A stretch of 64,000 nucleotides of DNA from Anaerolineae bacterium (GTDB taxonomy: Bacteria; Chloroflexota; Anaerolineae; Aggregatilineales; Phototrophicaceae): positions 186,001-250,000 of the forward strand of contig JAJECX010000025.1 in assembly GCA_022821805.1 (NCBI GenBank), read 5' to 3'. This document shows, piece by piece, positions 24,609-34,124 of this stretch. Positions within the stretch are counted from its first letter, which is position 1; each line of letters begins with the position of its first letter. The position numbers were made by a program, and so were the translations under genes. The notes under the pieces are model-generated. The model did not search any database. It saw only the letters and a program-made list of their open reading frames with translations, and was not told the DNA's origin.

Positions 24609-26723
24609 CTAATTTCGCTGAGCGCCGCGGACCAGGGTGTTGAGAATGACGGCAACAATAATAATGACGCCGATAGTCCCGGCAAAGACGCGCGATTCAA
24701 TGCCGACCAGCACCAGACCGGTTTGCAGCATGCCGAATATCAACGCGCCGAGCAGCGAGCCGACCACGCTCCCGTATCCGCCGGACAGCAAAGCGCCGCC
24801 GATTACCGTCATCGCGATCACTTCCAGTTCCAAGCCCGTGCCCTTGCGCGGGTCAACGCCCGGATTGCGCGATACCTCGTATATGGCGGCGATGCCAGTC
24901 AGCAGGGCGACAATGACGAAGTTTTGCATCTTGACCCGATCGACATTGACGCCTTGCGCGCGCGCCGCGCCTTCGTTGCCGCCGGTGGCGAAGATGCTGT
25001 TGCCGAAGGAGGTGCTGGTCAATATGACGTGGAAAATCACCACAAAGATGAACCACCAGACGATCGCCAGCCGCACATTGGCGCTGCGCGGTATCTGCAT
25101 ATGGAAGAAGTCGCCTTCGGAGCCGATCGCTAGAACGCGGCCATTGAACAGGTCGAAATAACCGACTTCTACAATTTGACCGCCGCTGGCGCTGCCATGA
25201 TATGCGAGCACTGCCGCCAGCCAGACGACAATCGCCAGCAAGATCAACAGCGTTACAGCTAGCGCCACCGCCCGCGCAAGCGCGCTGCTGGTGCCGAAGT
25301 CGCCACTGTTTTCGCGGACGGACCAAGCCTGAATCGTCGCCCGGTACAAAACGGGCAAAACGCGATAAGCGGTGAAGGCGACCACTGCCAAGCCGATCAC
25401 CGCGAGGACCAGGAAAACGATATTGCTGATGCCAATGACGGGCAGCGCTTCGTGATGGTCGCTATAGCGCAGGATGCGGCCGCCGGCGATGGCGACCAGC
25501 GTAATGGCGCGAAAGGCCAGCATGGTCCCCAAAGTGACGATAAAAGATGGTATTCGCGTGGAGATAAGTAAGATGCCATTGATCGCCCCGAGGATGAAGG
25601 CGACGAATATCGCCAACAAAGCGGCCGGGATTGGCTCCATCACACCGAAGACCGGCGCGCCGATCGTCAAGAATTGCATAAACGACAGGGCGGTCACACC
25701 CAGGATTGAGCCAACCGACAGGTCGAACTCGCCGGAGATCATCAAGTAGGTGACGCCGATAGCGATGACGCCTTTGGTCGCCACATTGCTGAGGAATGAC
25801 GCGACCGAACTTGGTTCGAGGAAGAGGTCGGTCGCCATTGTGAAGCCCATGAAGATGGCGATGAAGCCGATAATCGCCCCGGCGCTCGGCGATTTAGCCA
25901 ATTCCGCTCGAATGAATTTGCCCGGGGTCAGCGCCAGCGCGCGGCGCAGCTCATCGGATTGCTCTTCCACCTGGCGCGCCTGCATATAACCGAACAGACC
26001 GGGCAGCAAGAAGAGCAGTCCGGCGGCGATTCGATGGGTTTCCACATCGCGAATGGTGGTGTAACCAGGGTATAGCGGGACGACAAATGTCCCGGCGATA
26101 ATGATGCCAATGACGCCAACGAAAAACACCAGCAGTATCGCCCGCACGAACTTCGCCGGCGGCGCCACTATCCAGCGAACGCCATCGGTCTCGCGCAGCC
26201 GCTCCAATGGCGGGATCAAAAACACCAGCAGCGATAGCAAAGCCACCAGACCGGCCACCAGCAAACTGATGCTGATCAAGTTTTCGCCAATCGCCAGCGC
26301 AATCGGCGCCAACCCGCCGATATCGTCATTGATCAGGGCGCGCAGGTCTTTCTCTTGCCCCAGCAGCAGCGCGAACTTCAGCCCGACTGGAATCACGACG
26401 CTGAGCAATATGGCGCCGCCGATGATGACGGTGACGAAATACATCCATTGCGACCAGCGCAGGCTGGCTTGCTCGCGGTTCATCAATCCGTAAGCTGTCC
26501 GCGCGCAGCCAAGCCCGTAAATCAAGCCGGCGACAGCGACGATGTATTCATAGGGGTTCAGGTCGCTGCGCAGGATATTCGCCCGCTCGCCCAAAGGCAT
26601 CCAGCCGAAGAGGACCCCATAAGCGATACAAAAGCCGAGGACCGCAAAGCCCAATATCAGCAAGGTCACGAGATTGCCAATATAAGACGCTTCGCGCTTG
26701 CCATCCAAGTATGCTTGCATCAT
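24609..26723 (-). CDS. CUT2 sugar ABC transporter permease, enlarged (704 residues)
   Basis: The usual CUT2 permease (about 320-350 residues) is recognisable from about residue 280 on. It has TKGVIAIGVTYLMISGEFDLSVGS (317-338), NGILLISTRIPSFIVTLGTM, STSFGNSIFATGGNEGAARA and VIGGALLSGGYGSVVGSLLG. Two unusual additions are present. One is a 280-residue N-terminal extension with about five or six hydrophobic helices. The other is an insertion of roughly 100 residues (about 430-550) with further helices before the STSFGN segment. The gene sits between the binding protein and the ATPase and is certainly the channel subunit. The role of the extra membrane part is unknown. Confidence 0.88.
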   Translation of the reverse strand: MMQAYLDGKREASYIGNLVTLLILGFAVLGFCIAYGVLFGWMPLGERANILRSDLNPYEYIVAVAGLIYGLGCARTAYGLMNREQASLRWSQWMYFVTVIIGGAILLSVVIPVGLKFALLLGQEKDLRALINDDIGGLAPIALAIGENLISISLLVAGLVALLSLLVFLIPPLERLRETDGVRWIVAPPAKFVRAILLVFFVGVIGIIIAGTFVVPLYPGYTTIRDVETHRIAAGLLFLLPGLFGYMQARQVEEQSDELRRALALTPGKFIRAELAKSPSAGAIIGFIAIFMGFTMATDLFLEPSSVASFLSNVATKGVIAIGVTYLMISGEFDLSVGSILGVTALSFMQFLTIGAPVFGVMEPIPAALLAIFVAFILGAINGILLISTRIPSFIVTLGTMLAFRAITLVAIAGGRILRYSDHHEALPVIGISNIVFLVLAVIGLAVVAFTAYRVLPVLYRATIQAWSVRENSGDFGTSSALARAVALAVTLLILLAIVVWLAAVLAYHGSASGGQIVEVGYFDLFNGRVLAIGSEGDFFHMQIPRSANVRLAIVWWFIFVVIFHVILTSTSFGNSIFATGGNEGAARAQGVNVDRVKMQNFVIVALLTGIAAIYEVSRNPGVDPRKGTGLELEVIAMTVIGGALLSGGYGSVVGSLLGALIFGMLQTGLVLVGIESRVFAGTIGVIIIVAVILNTLVRGAQRN

Positions 26724-26825
26724 AAGCAGTTTCTCGAAAAGAACTAAAAGAAGCTTTGGAAGCCCGCTCGCAGCCCGCCGACTCGCGAATCAAGCGCGCA
26801 ATAAATCTGGGAAAGAGCGGAAAGA

Positions 26826-26857
26826 AAATGGGTGGGGAACAATCTCCCCACCCATTT
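26826..26857 (-). terminator. Perfect 13-bp hairpin between binding-protein and permease genes
   Basis: AAATGGGTGGGGA pairs exactly with TCCCCACCCATTT around a 6-base loop, followed on the minus strand by a pyrimidine-rich stretch (TTTCTTTCC). It lies 18 bases after the binding-protein stop and likely acts as an attenuator or mRNA 3'-end stabiliser that raises binding-protein levels above the membrane subunits. Confidence 0.7.
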
Positions 26858-26874
26858 CGCAATCTGTTATCGAC

Positions 26875-27861
26875 TTAACGATAACCCTGTGCCGTCAGCT
26901 CAATGATGGCGTCAACGTTGCTGCCATCAATGATGCCCGGTCCCGTCAAAATGTCGCCACCCGGCGCCATCTTGAATTGGCTGTTCAGGTAGAGCCACAT
27001 GATCGTTTCGAAACCTTGCAGATAGGGCTGCTGATCGATCGCCTGGATCAAGTATCCATTCTGGATCATCTCGTAGATCTCGGCGCTGGTATCGTGCGTG
27101 GTGGCGAAGATTTCGCCAGCCATGACGCCAGCTTCCTGGATGTAGAGATTCAGCGCGCTTGCCGGGTTCGGACCAAGGCTGAATACCGCGTTGGTATCGG
27201 GGTTGGCGGCGAAGTAATCGGCAAAGACGCCGGCGGAGGCGGTCACATCATTGCTGATGGTCAAGCCGTCCAGCGGAATGCCAGCTTCTTCAAATACCGA
27301 GCGGACGCCAGCGCAGCGGGCTTCCAGACCACTGTGCCCAACTTCCTGGATCGGGCAGACCGCCCGGGCGATCTCGACGCCGGCCATGTCGGCTGCGTCA
27401 AGCACGGCGTTGGCGTTGGAACGCCCGCCGAGGAACTCGTTGGCGCCGATGTAGAAGAGGGTCGGCAGCGCATCGGGCGTGCCAGCGTTGGGATCAGCCG
27501 TATTGAAGACGATCACCGGAATGCCAGCTTCAGCCGCGCGGTTGACGCCATCGCGAATAACTTCCGGATTCGGAACCGTGGTGCCGATGCCGTCGTTATT
27601 GCGCGCCAGCGCGCCATCCCAATAGCCCGCCATGTCGTCAATGCTGTCGACGGGATCGGCCAACCAGGCGCAATCGGCGTCCAGCAGGGCGCAGGCATCT
27701 TCCATACCCTTGATGACTACGACCCAAAAGGGATTGCCGTGGCCGCCGTGGCTGACCATGCTGAAGGTCAGTTGGTCCTGCGCGCCAACGCCGCCGATGC
27801 CAGCAATCATGACACCCAGCGCCAAAAGCAGCACCGGGATAGAACGAAGCAACTTTCTCAT
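26875..27861 (-). CDS. CUT2 sugar ABC transporter solute-binding protein
   Basis: 328 residues with a signal peptide (MRKLLRSIPVLLLALGVMIAG...GAQ) and a type I periplasmic-binding fold (Peripla_BP_4). Landmarks are FSMVSHGGHGNPFWVVVIKGMEDA, AGIPVIVFNTADPN, DAVFSLGPNPASALNLY and ATTHDTSAEIYEMIQNGYLIQAIDQQPYLQGF. The last matches ribose/fructose/galactofuranose-type binding proteins. GGAGG lies 7 bases before the ATG and a good promoter is upstream. It is the first gene of the CUT2 operon (binding protein, permease, ATPase, lipoprotein). The exact sugar is unknown. Confidence 0.92.
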   Translation of the reverse strand: MRKLLRSIPVLLLALGVMIAGIGGVGAQDQLTFSMVSHGGHGNPFWVVVIKGMEDACALLDADCAWLADPVDSIDDMAGYWDGALARNNDGIGTTVPNPEVIRDGVNRAAEAGIPVIVFNTADPNAGTPDALPTLFYIGANEFLGGRSNANAVLDAADMAGVEIARAVCPIQEVGHSGLEARCAGVRSVFEEAGIPLDGLTISNDVTASAGVFADYFAANPDTNAVFSLGPNPASALNLYIQEAGVMAGEIFATTHDTSAEIYEMIQNGYLIQAIDQQPYLQGFETIMWLYLNSQFKMAPGGDILTGPGIIDGSNVDAIIELTAQGYR

Positions 27862-27957
27862 TTTGAAACCTCCAAGATTTACCTGTACAAAATCGTCTCA
27901 GGCAATGCGCCTGTTGAGACCGAATTCTTGCTTGACGATATCCGCCAAGTGCCGCGT

Positions 27958-27985
27958 ATTATAGCGTAGACTGCATGAAACGCAA
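27958..27985 (-). promoter_or_regulatory. Promoter of the CUT2 transporter operon
   Basis: On the minus strand, TTGCGT (27985-27980), a 16-base spacer and a perfect TATAAT (27963-27958). It lies about 97 bases before the binding-protein start. Confidence 0.6.
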
Positions 27986-28356
27986 CATCCCGTGTTCAGG
28001 GGAGAGTGGTGGATGTCAAGGTTATAGGCAACGAGGCAGTCAATCGCGCTAGAGAAAAATGCTTGCCCGCTTCCGCCGATTACCACTCCTAATACTAGGA
28101 TCGACTTCGGTTTTTCGCAGGAATGTGTTTTCTCAGTTGTTCCATGACTGTCGTGATAATGACTGCCGTAAGATGGAAACTGCCAGAAAAATGAAAAAAC
28201 TTGTAGGGGTGAGCGGCTGTCAATATCTACGCGAACAGGTGGCTCGCTCGCTTCTGCCTAGACTACCAAACACTGTTTTCATTACTAATTTGGTTCTAGC
28301 TCTGTGTCCTCCGAGTCTCTAATCGCATCTTCTTTGTGCAATATGCATCAAATATG

Positions 28357-28385
28357 TAGACATATAGTGATAAGTTTTGTACAGT
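28357..28385 (+). promoter_or_regulatory. Candidate promoter of the small secreted protein gene
   Basis: TAGACA, a 17-base spacer and TACAGT, about 97 bases before the ATG at 28482. Each hexamer has two mismatches to consensus. Confidence 0.3.
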
Positions 28386-28481
28386 GTAGTTGAACGTGAT
28401 GATTAAAGGAGGAAGGAGATATTGAGAAATATAGGCCGCATTTGCTTTCCGATCTTAGACTTGTGAGGAGGAACAGGTACC

Positions 28482-28841
28482 ATGAAACGTATAATTGCTG
28501 TACTATTCTCTGTATTTCTCTCACTGATGATTGTATCTAACGTCTACGCAGGAGGTGGACCTGACACGACAACGAGCTCGTGTAATGTCTATGTGCGGAC
28601 ATCTACAAGCGCTCAGGGGGAGATTCACGTTGACGTTGAGTACTCAAGTAATGGTACTAGCTTCGGTTTTTTCAACGTAGGAAGTCCACATGCGCGTGCG
28701 CGAGGAGGTGGGGAATTTAGTAACGTGCGCGTCTCGAAATCCGTTAACGGCAACCGGGCTAAAGTGACAGTAAAGTACAACTTTCATTACTCTCACGGTC
28801 GCCACATCCGCGGAAGCAGAACTTGTAGTTATAATGCCTAG
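28482..28841 (+). CDS. Small secreted protein of unknown function
   Basis: 119 residues. A clear signal peptide (MKRIIAVLFSVFLSLMIVSNVYA) is followed by a mature part of about 95 residues. This part is rich in serine, glycine and beta-prone alternation, with two cysteines (SSCNVYVRT near the start and SRTCSYNA at the end) placed to close one disulfide. GAGGAGG lies upstream and a perfect terminator hairpin follows. I do not recognise the family. Codon and base usage are AT-richer than neighbours, suggesting recent arrival. The compact exported beta-sandwich look would fit a surface or inhibitor-like protein, but that is only a guess. Confidence 0.7.
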   Translation: MKRIIAVLFSVFLSLMIVSNVYAGGGPDTTTSSCNVYVRTSTSAQGEIHVDVEYSSNGTSFGFFNVGSPHARARGGGEFSNVRVSKSVNGNRAKVTVKYNFHYSHGRHIRGSRTCSYNA

Positions 28842-28864
28842 CATTGTAACCTGAAAGCAAAATC

Positions 28865-28901
28865 AACACATCCCGTGAACTCAGCGGGATGTGTTCCTTT
28901 A
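28865..28901 (+). terminator. Rho-independent-like terminator
   Basis: AACACATCCCG (28865-28875) pairs perfectly with CGGGATGTGTT (28885-28895) around a 9-base loop and is followed by CCTTTAATTT. It ends the small secreted protein transcript. Confidence 0.75.
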
Positions 28902-28997
28902 ATTTCTCAGAATTTTATCTTATTTTGCCATTCGCTTCTTCACAGACTTTTATTTCCCGGTCATTTTCTCTGTCAATCAGCCTGAAGTTAAGATGTC

Positions 28998-29885
28998 ATG
29001 CAGATTCGCACCCCAAGACGTTATCGAGGTGTTCCGCGGCGCCGTATCATTTCTGGACGTCGGCTACTCTTCTATGTGATGATGCTTCTATTAATTGTGT
29101 CCGGCATTGCTGTTTTTGCCAATAGATCGGTGATTGCGCCCGTTGTAGAAGAAGCCGTTCAGAATGCCATTTACACCTTAGAGAATCGTGCCGCAACTGC
29201 CATTGGGCCCTCGCCAACTCCTACAACGGACTACACAAATTGGATGCTCGTGGGAGACAGCTATTGGGACAGAGGCGCTTTGAATGAGGCCTTAGATATC
29301 TACATAGAAATCGCCGCTTTTTTCCCCAACAGGCCTGAACTTTATCGGCGGATTGCCCTCGGTCTAATAAATCAGAATCGCCCGGAGGAAGCGTTAGTGT
29401 ATGCTGAACAAGCAATTAACGCCGATCCTTTTTCCTCGGAAGCCTGGGCAATTCGTGCGTGGACCTTGGATTGGAACGGTCGGGCCGGGGAAGCGATTTC
29501 TAGCGCAGTGCATGCTTTGGAACTCGATTATGAGAACAGCCGTGCGCGAGCTTATTTGGCTGAGGCATACTTGAGTCTGGGGAATTTAGATCAGGCCGAT
29601 AGCGTAGTGCGAGAAGCACTAGAATATGATCCTGACAGCCCTGAGTTGTATCGAGCCCGCGGCCTGATGAAATGGGTGGGCGAATTGGATCGATCAGGCG
29701 CGAATGAAGATTTCGCAAGAGCGTACGAAATGGCTCCTAATATGCATTTTATTGCCATTGATATGGCTACGATCGAAATGGGGCTGGGGAACTTTGATAC
29801 TGCGCGTGAATTACTGAAAATAGTTCTGCAAGCTGACCCGGAAAACGAACTCGCCCCAGTTCAACTGTACGCTCTCTACCAGTGA
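28998..29885 (+). CDS. Membrane-anchored TPR-repeat protein
   Basis: 295 residues. A basic N-terminus (RTPRRYRGVPRRRIISGRR) precedes one transmembrane helix (about 23-41), giving an inside-to-outside anchor. From about residue 80 there are five or six tetratricopeptide repeats: YWDRGALNEALDIYIEIAAFFP, NQNRPEEALVYAEQAINADP, WNGRAGEAISSAVHALELD, SLGNLDQADSVVREALEYDP and GLGNFDTARELLKIVLQADP. It probably scaffolds protein-protein contacts at the outer face of the membrane. It lies in the AT-richer islet after the small secreted protein but beyond its terminator. No enzymatic domain is seen. Confidence 0.8.
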   Translation: MQIRTPRRYRGVPRRRIISGRRLLFYVMMLLLIVSGIAVFANRSVIAPVVEEAVQNAIYTLENRAATAIGPSPTPTTDYTNWMLVGDSYWDRGALNEALDIYIEIAAFFPNRPELYRRIALGLINQNRPEEALVYAEQAINADPFSSEAWAIRAWTLDWNGRAGEAISSAVHALELDYENSRARAYLAEAYLSLGNLDQADSVVREALEYDPDSPELYRARGLMKWVGELDRSGANEDFARAYEMAPNMHFIAIDMATIEMGLGNFDTARELLKIVLQADPENELAPVQLYALYQ

Positions 29886-30033
29886 GCAGTTGAACGCATT
29901 GAAGTTTATCAATCGACTCGTAATATGAATGACGGCTTAACGTAATACTGTCTGTGGTGAGAGCCCATGGTAATGCTGTTCTTTTCTCTGACATAGATAA
30001 TGTCGTGTTATTTAATCCGATACTTAATCAACT

Positions 30034-31233
30034 TCAGCGAATCTCCTCAACCGCCCAGTGATCGCCCATGGCGCGGCGGCCCCGCGCCAAGCCTTCGCCT
30101 GCGGAAACCTCGCGGATTACGTCGTCGCGTTCCAAGGCTGACTCCAATAACGTTATGCCCAAGCCCGGTCCCTCGGGGATATCCAGATGGCCATCGCGGA
30201 CGGTCGGCGACAAGTCCGAGAGCGCGGTGAAGTACTCGCGATAGAAAGCGCGCGCGGACTCGACGTAGAAGAGGTTGGGGATATGGGCGCCGAGGTGCAT
30301 GCAAGCGGCGTGGCAGATGGGGCCGGCGACATTATGCAGCACAAGCGGCAGGCCGAAGGTCTCCGCCAGCGCCGCGATCTTGCGCGTCTCGGCGATGCCG
30401 CCATTCCAGACCGCGTCGGTCATGACGATTTGCGAAACGTGCTTTTCCAGCCATTCGCGCAGTTGCCAACGGGTCATCAGCAGTTCCGAGCCGACGATGG
30501 GGATGGTGCTGCGCTCGGCCAGCGCTTTGATCTCGTCCGGATAAACAGCCGGCATCACATCTTCCAGGAAGAGGATATTGTATGGCTCGAGGGCGCGGGC
30601 GATCCGCTCCATACTGACGCGATTCCAGCGAAAGTGGCATTCGATGCCGATCTCCATCTGATCGCCAACGGCGTCGCGGATCTGCTTGATCGGGATCAGC
30701 CCCTTTTCGATTTCGGCTGTCGTGATGCGCTGGCCAAAGCTGCGCTCGCTGAACTGATCAAAGGGCCAGATTTTCATGGCGTAGATCTCGTCGGCGAGCA
30801 GGCTCCGCGCCAGCGCGCCCGCGTCTTCGTGCCAGGCTTCATAATCTCGAATCCGACCGAAACTGAGGCAGGTATTGTAGGTGGGGATTTCGTCGCGGGT
30901 AAGACCGCCCAGCAAGTGATAAAGCGGCGCGTCGTAGCGCTTGCCCATGATGTCCCAGAGGGCGACCTCAAAGGCGGAAAGCGCGCGCGTCTCGGCGCCG
31001 GCATAACCGTGGTACATGATGTTATCCATCACAAAGCGCCAGAGTCCCTCGATATCGAGCGGGTCCTGACCCAAGACGAGCGGCGCGATCGTCCCGTGCA
31101 GGGCCGCTTTGGCTCCGGGGACCTTGTCGACCGTTTCGCCCAAGCCGATGAGCCCGCTGTCGGTATGGACGCGAACGGTGAGCAGGCGCGGATAGGCTTT
31201 CCATTGCAGTGTTTCGATCCGAGTGATTTTCAC
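30034..31233 (-). CDS. Enolase-superfamily sugar-acid dehydratase-like protein (mandelate racemase subgroup)
   Basis: 399 residues, alpha/beta barrel. Catalytic pattern: K154 in MKIWPFDQF, metal ligands E198 (with H200, GIECHFRWN), E224 (LFLED) and E250 (GSELL), and base H300 (VLHNVAGP). This is the arrangement of acid-sugar dehydratases that turn aldonates into 2-keto-3-deoxy acids. GTG 31233 is chosen because GGGGGAGG lies 10 bases upstream; the TTG at 31242 is too close to it. FAH-family genes further on could use the 2-keto-3-deoxy product. The exact substrate is not predictable. Confidence 0.88.
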   Translation of the reverse strand: MKITRIETLQWKAYPRLLTVRVHTDSGLIGLGETVDKVPGAKAALHGTIAPLVLGQDPLDIEGLWRFVMDNIMYHGYAGAETRALSAFEVALWDIMGKRYDAPLYHLLGGLTRDEIPTYNTCLSFGRIRDYEAWHEDAGALARSLLADEIYAMKIWPFDQFSERSFGQRITTAEIEKGLIPIKQIRDAVGDQMEIGIECHFRWNRVSMERIARALEPYNILFLEDVMPAVYPDEIKALAERSTIPIVGSELLMTRWQLREWLEKHVSQIVMTDAVWNGGIAETRKIAALAETFGLPLVLHNVAGPICHAACMHLGAHIPNLFYVESARAFYREYFTALSDLSPTVRDGHLDIPEGPGLGITLLESALERDDVIREVSAGEGLARGRRAMGDHWAVEEIR

Positions 31234-31308
31234 TCTTGTCAATCCTCCCCCTAAATGTCATATGCGCGTACAAAATTTCCCCGACCTAAAGCGTTGGGGT
31301 GGGGGTGG

Positions 31309-32703
31309 CTACACCGCCCGCATCGCCCGCCCCGGCGACAGCCAAAAGGGCGGCAGGCACGCGGGCATATTCGAGAAAGGCAGCACTTCTGGTTTGAGCT
31401 TGATTCCCAGCGCGTGACGCATGAAATTGCGCCGATGCTGAATGCGGTCCCAGGCGGCCGGATATTTGCGCCAGAATGCCAGGCGCAAGTCGCGGTCGGC
31501 GAGGGCGATGCCGTCTTCAATGTTGGTCGTGTGGTAGGGCGAATGCGTCGCCGGGATGACATCGACTTGGAGCGCCATGCCCGACCGCAACGGGATCTCG
31601 GCGCCGGCGTAAATCGGCGAATGCACCCATTCGTCCAGGTGAATTAGGTGCCCGGGGTTCAAGCCGATGCCGAAGAAGGGATCGCCCAGATGCGTCTCGA
31701 TGATGCGGTGCAATTCGCCGCCGGTCACGCCGATGCCGATGGCTTCGTACCATTCAACGATGGCGCGGAAATATGGCGCGACCAGTTTGTCAAGGTAATC
31801 ACGCACAGCCGCAGGCAAGTCATTGGCGTCATGCGCCAGCCAGCCGCCGCGAGCATTGAGCGCGCCCCAAATGCCATAAGCCAGGAAGACCGGATCGCCC
31901 GCTTGCAAGCGACGCAGCGACGGGCTGGCCAAACCGAGGCCGGCGCGCTCGCCGCTGGAAAACATCAAATGACAGGACTGCGGCAAGCCAGTCAGCCGCA
32001 TCAACGCGACCGCGTCAAGCTCGCTCATGCCCGCTTCGACGCCGAAGATCAGGTTGCGTACCGCCTGAGATGTGTAGGTGGCGGCGAACTCAAAATAGGC
32101 GAGTTGATCGACATCGTTGATGGCGCGCAATCCATCAGACGGGCTCATGAAAATGTCGCTCGCGTTGAAGAGCCGATCGTGCTTGCCGACGAGTTCCGTC
32201 AAGGCTTCGACGATAAATGCGGGAATCTCCAAAGCGCGCGCGGGATCGCTCGCTTCGCGCCGATCAAAAGATTTCCAGCCGGCGATGCCGATGCATTGCC
32301 CCCCGCGAATACCGGCCGCCTTGAGAACGTCCTTCAACATTGGGCTTTCGCCGCGCGGCTGACCCAAAAGGCTGAAGCTTTGATAGAGTACTCGGTCGAG
32401 ATCAAGCGGCGAGACGCCGCTGTAGCTCATGCCCTCATTGCCCAGGAGGAGCGTCGGCTTTCGCCCCGGCAGCAGGATCAGCAGCGCTTCTTCGAAACGT
32501 GGATCGTATCCGGTCAGGTACGCTAAATTAGCGAAGTGCTCGCGGTCGCCATAGACGAGCAGCGCCTCGTAGCCGGCGGCGGACGCGCGCGTCATGGCGG
32601 CGTCGATGCGCGCCTGGTAGGTCTCTAGTGGAATGAGCGGCTGAGTCGTAGGCAGCCCGAACTCCGGCAAGACCAAATTCGCCAATTCGACGTGGCGAGC
32701 CAT
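31309..32703 (-). CDS. M24-fold (Xaa-Pro peptidase / creatinase-like) protein with degenerate metal site
   Basis: 464 residues with the two-domain creatinase/prolidase layout: an N-terminal domain (about 25-190, LLVYGDREHFANLAYLTGYDPRFEE) and a C-terminal pita-bread domain. In the second domain the usual five metal ligands (D, D, H, E, E) are only partly kept. GHLIHLDEW supplies the histidine and NIEDGI a late glutamate. The expected aspartate pair and the E of the ExG motif read FLAYGIWG / AHDAN and LQVDVIP. It may therefore act metal-free like creatinase or be non-catalytic. ATG 32703 is chosen; it follows the FAH-gene stop by 10 bases. Confidence 0.78.
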   Translation of the reverse strand: MARHVELANLVLPEFGLPTTQPLIPLETYQARIDAAMTRASAAGYEALLVYGDREHFANLAYLTGYDPRFEEALLILLPGRKPTLLLGNEGMSYSGVSPLDLDRVLYQSFSLLGQPRGESPMLKDVLKAAGIRGGQCIGIAGWKSFDRREASDPARALEIPAFIVEALTELVGKHDRLFNASDIFMSPSDGLRAINDVDQLAYFEFAATYTSQAVRNLIFGVEAGMSELDAVALMRLTGLPQSCHLMFSSGERAGLGLASPSLRRLQAGDPVFLAYGIWGALNARGGWLAHDANDLPAAVRDYLDKLVAPYFRAIVEWYEAIGIGVTGGELHRIIETHLGDPFFGIGLNPGHLIHLDEWVHSPIYAGAEIPLRSGMALQVDVIPATHSPYHTTNIEDGIALADRDLRLAFWRKYPAAWDRIQHRRNFMRHALGIKLKPEVLPFSNMPACLPPFWLSPGRAMRAV

Positions 32704-32713
32704 CTCGGGCGCC

Positions 32714-33616
<903 letters not shown>

Positions 33617-33782
33617 GTCTGTCTCCGCTTCATTTCTTGGCGCAGGCTCAGAAACTCCAATGTCGACGAACGAAGGCTGATCCGCTTGTTGCTGTTACCA
33701 TACCGAAGAAAGGGTGGTTCGCGCTAGTATCGACATTTGAGCCGCCCGCGCGTTTTGCCAACCCCGCCCCCCGTCGAAATCC

Positions 33783-33806
33783 GTAGGGGCGACACAAGTG
33801 TCGCCC
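33783..33806 (+). repeat. Dispersed palindrome copy
   Basis: GTAG + GGGCGACAC-AA-GTGTCGCCC: a perfect 9-bp stem with a CAC/GTG variable part. Confidence 0.8.
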
Positions 33807-33826
33807 TCCCGCCACACCCAAGTGCA

Positions 33827-33882
33827 GTAGGGGCGACCGGCGGTCAGTGTCGGCGGTCAGTGTCTACGCGACCTACGCGACC
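33827..33882 (+). repeat. Intergenic composite repeat (palindrome half plus GTCAGTGTCTACGCGACC module)
   Basis: GTAGGGGCGACC is followed by GGTCAGTGTCGGC and GGTCAGTGTCTACGCGACC (33855-33873) and CTACGCGACC. The 33842-33882 part aligns with the 48-bp inserts in the sulfatase gene. The 19-mer is identical at 57615-57633. Confidence 0.8.
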
Positions 33883-33907
33883 TGCGCGCGCCTTGGCTCG
33901 CCCATAT

Positions 33908-33976
33908 TCCTCTGTGCCACTGTAGCGCAGAACGCTCGGTATTCTCTGTGTTCCCTCTGCATCCTTTGTGGTGAAA
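33908..33976 (+). repeat. CTCTGTG-rich dispersed repeat
   Basis: TTCCTCTGTGCCACTGTAG ... TCTCTGTGTTCCCTCTGCAT ... TTTGTGGTGAAAA: the same layout as copies at 6660 and 35292, with an extra inserted stretch. Confidence 0.6.
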
Positions 33977-34124
33977 AAAACCTCCCTTAACTCAATAAAA
34001 CTCGGCGACCTCGGTGGTAAAAAATATCCTATCTCCCCCGCCGCCACCCGGGCGCACTTGCAATCACGCCCCAGCTAGGTTATGAATCAGACATGGACGA
34101 CCAACCAAGCGAGGAGGGCAATCC

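Larger units (their letters stand above)
27862..28481. other. 620-base divergent intergenic region with promoters and decayed repeats
   Basis: AT-richer than its surroundings. It holds the promoter of the CUT2 operon (27958-27985) and a candidate promoter (28357-28385) and ribosome-binding site for the small secreted protein. It also has a decayed composite repeat (TGTAGGGGTGAGC ... ATCTACGCGA, about 28201-28245) and a decayed CTCTGTG repeat (about 28300-28340). The 87-codon open frame at 28059 has no coding character. Confidence 0.5.
33617..34124. other. 508-base divergent intergenic region loaded with repeats
   Basis: Between the FAH gene (minus) and the PhyH gene (plus). It contains a palindrome (33783-33806), a composite element (33827-33882) and a CTCTGTG repeat (33908-33976). 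No gene is seen. Confidence 0.6.

Noticed and set aside
23910..25133. Open frame of 407 codons on the plus strand
   Set aside because: It overlaps the CUT2 ATPase and permease genes antisense and shows no protein-like pattern.
28059..28322. 87-codon open frame in the AT-rich gap
   Set aside because: No ribosome-binding site and no recognisable composition; it overlaps decayed copies of two repeat families.
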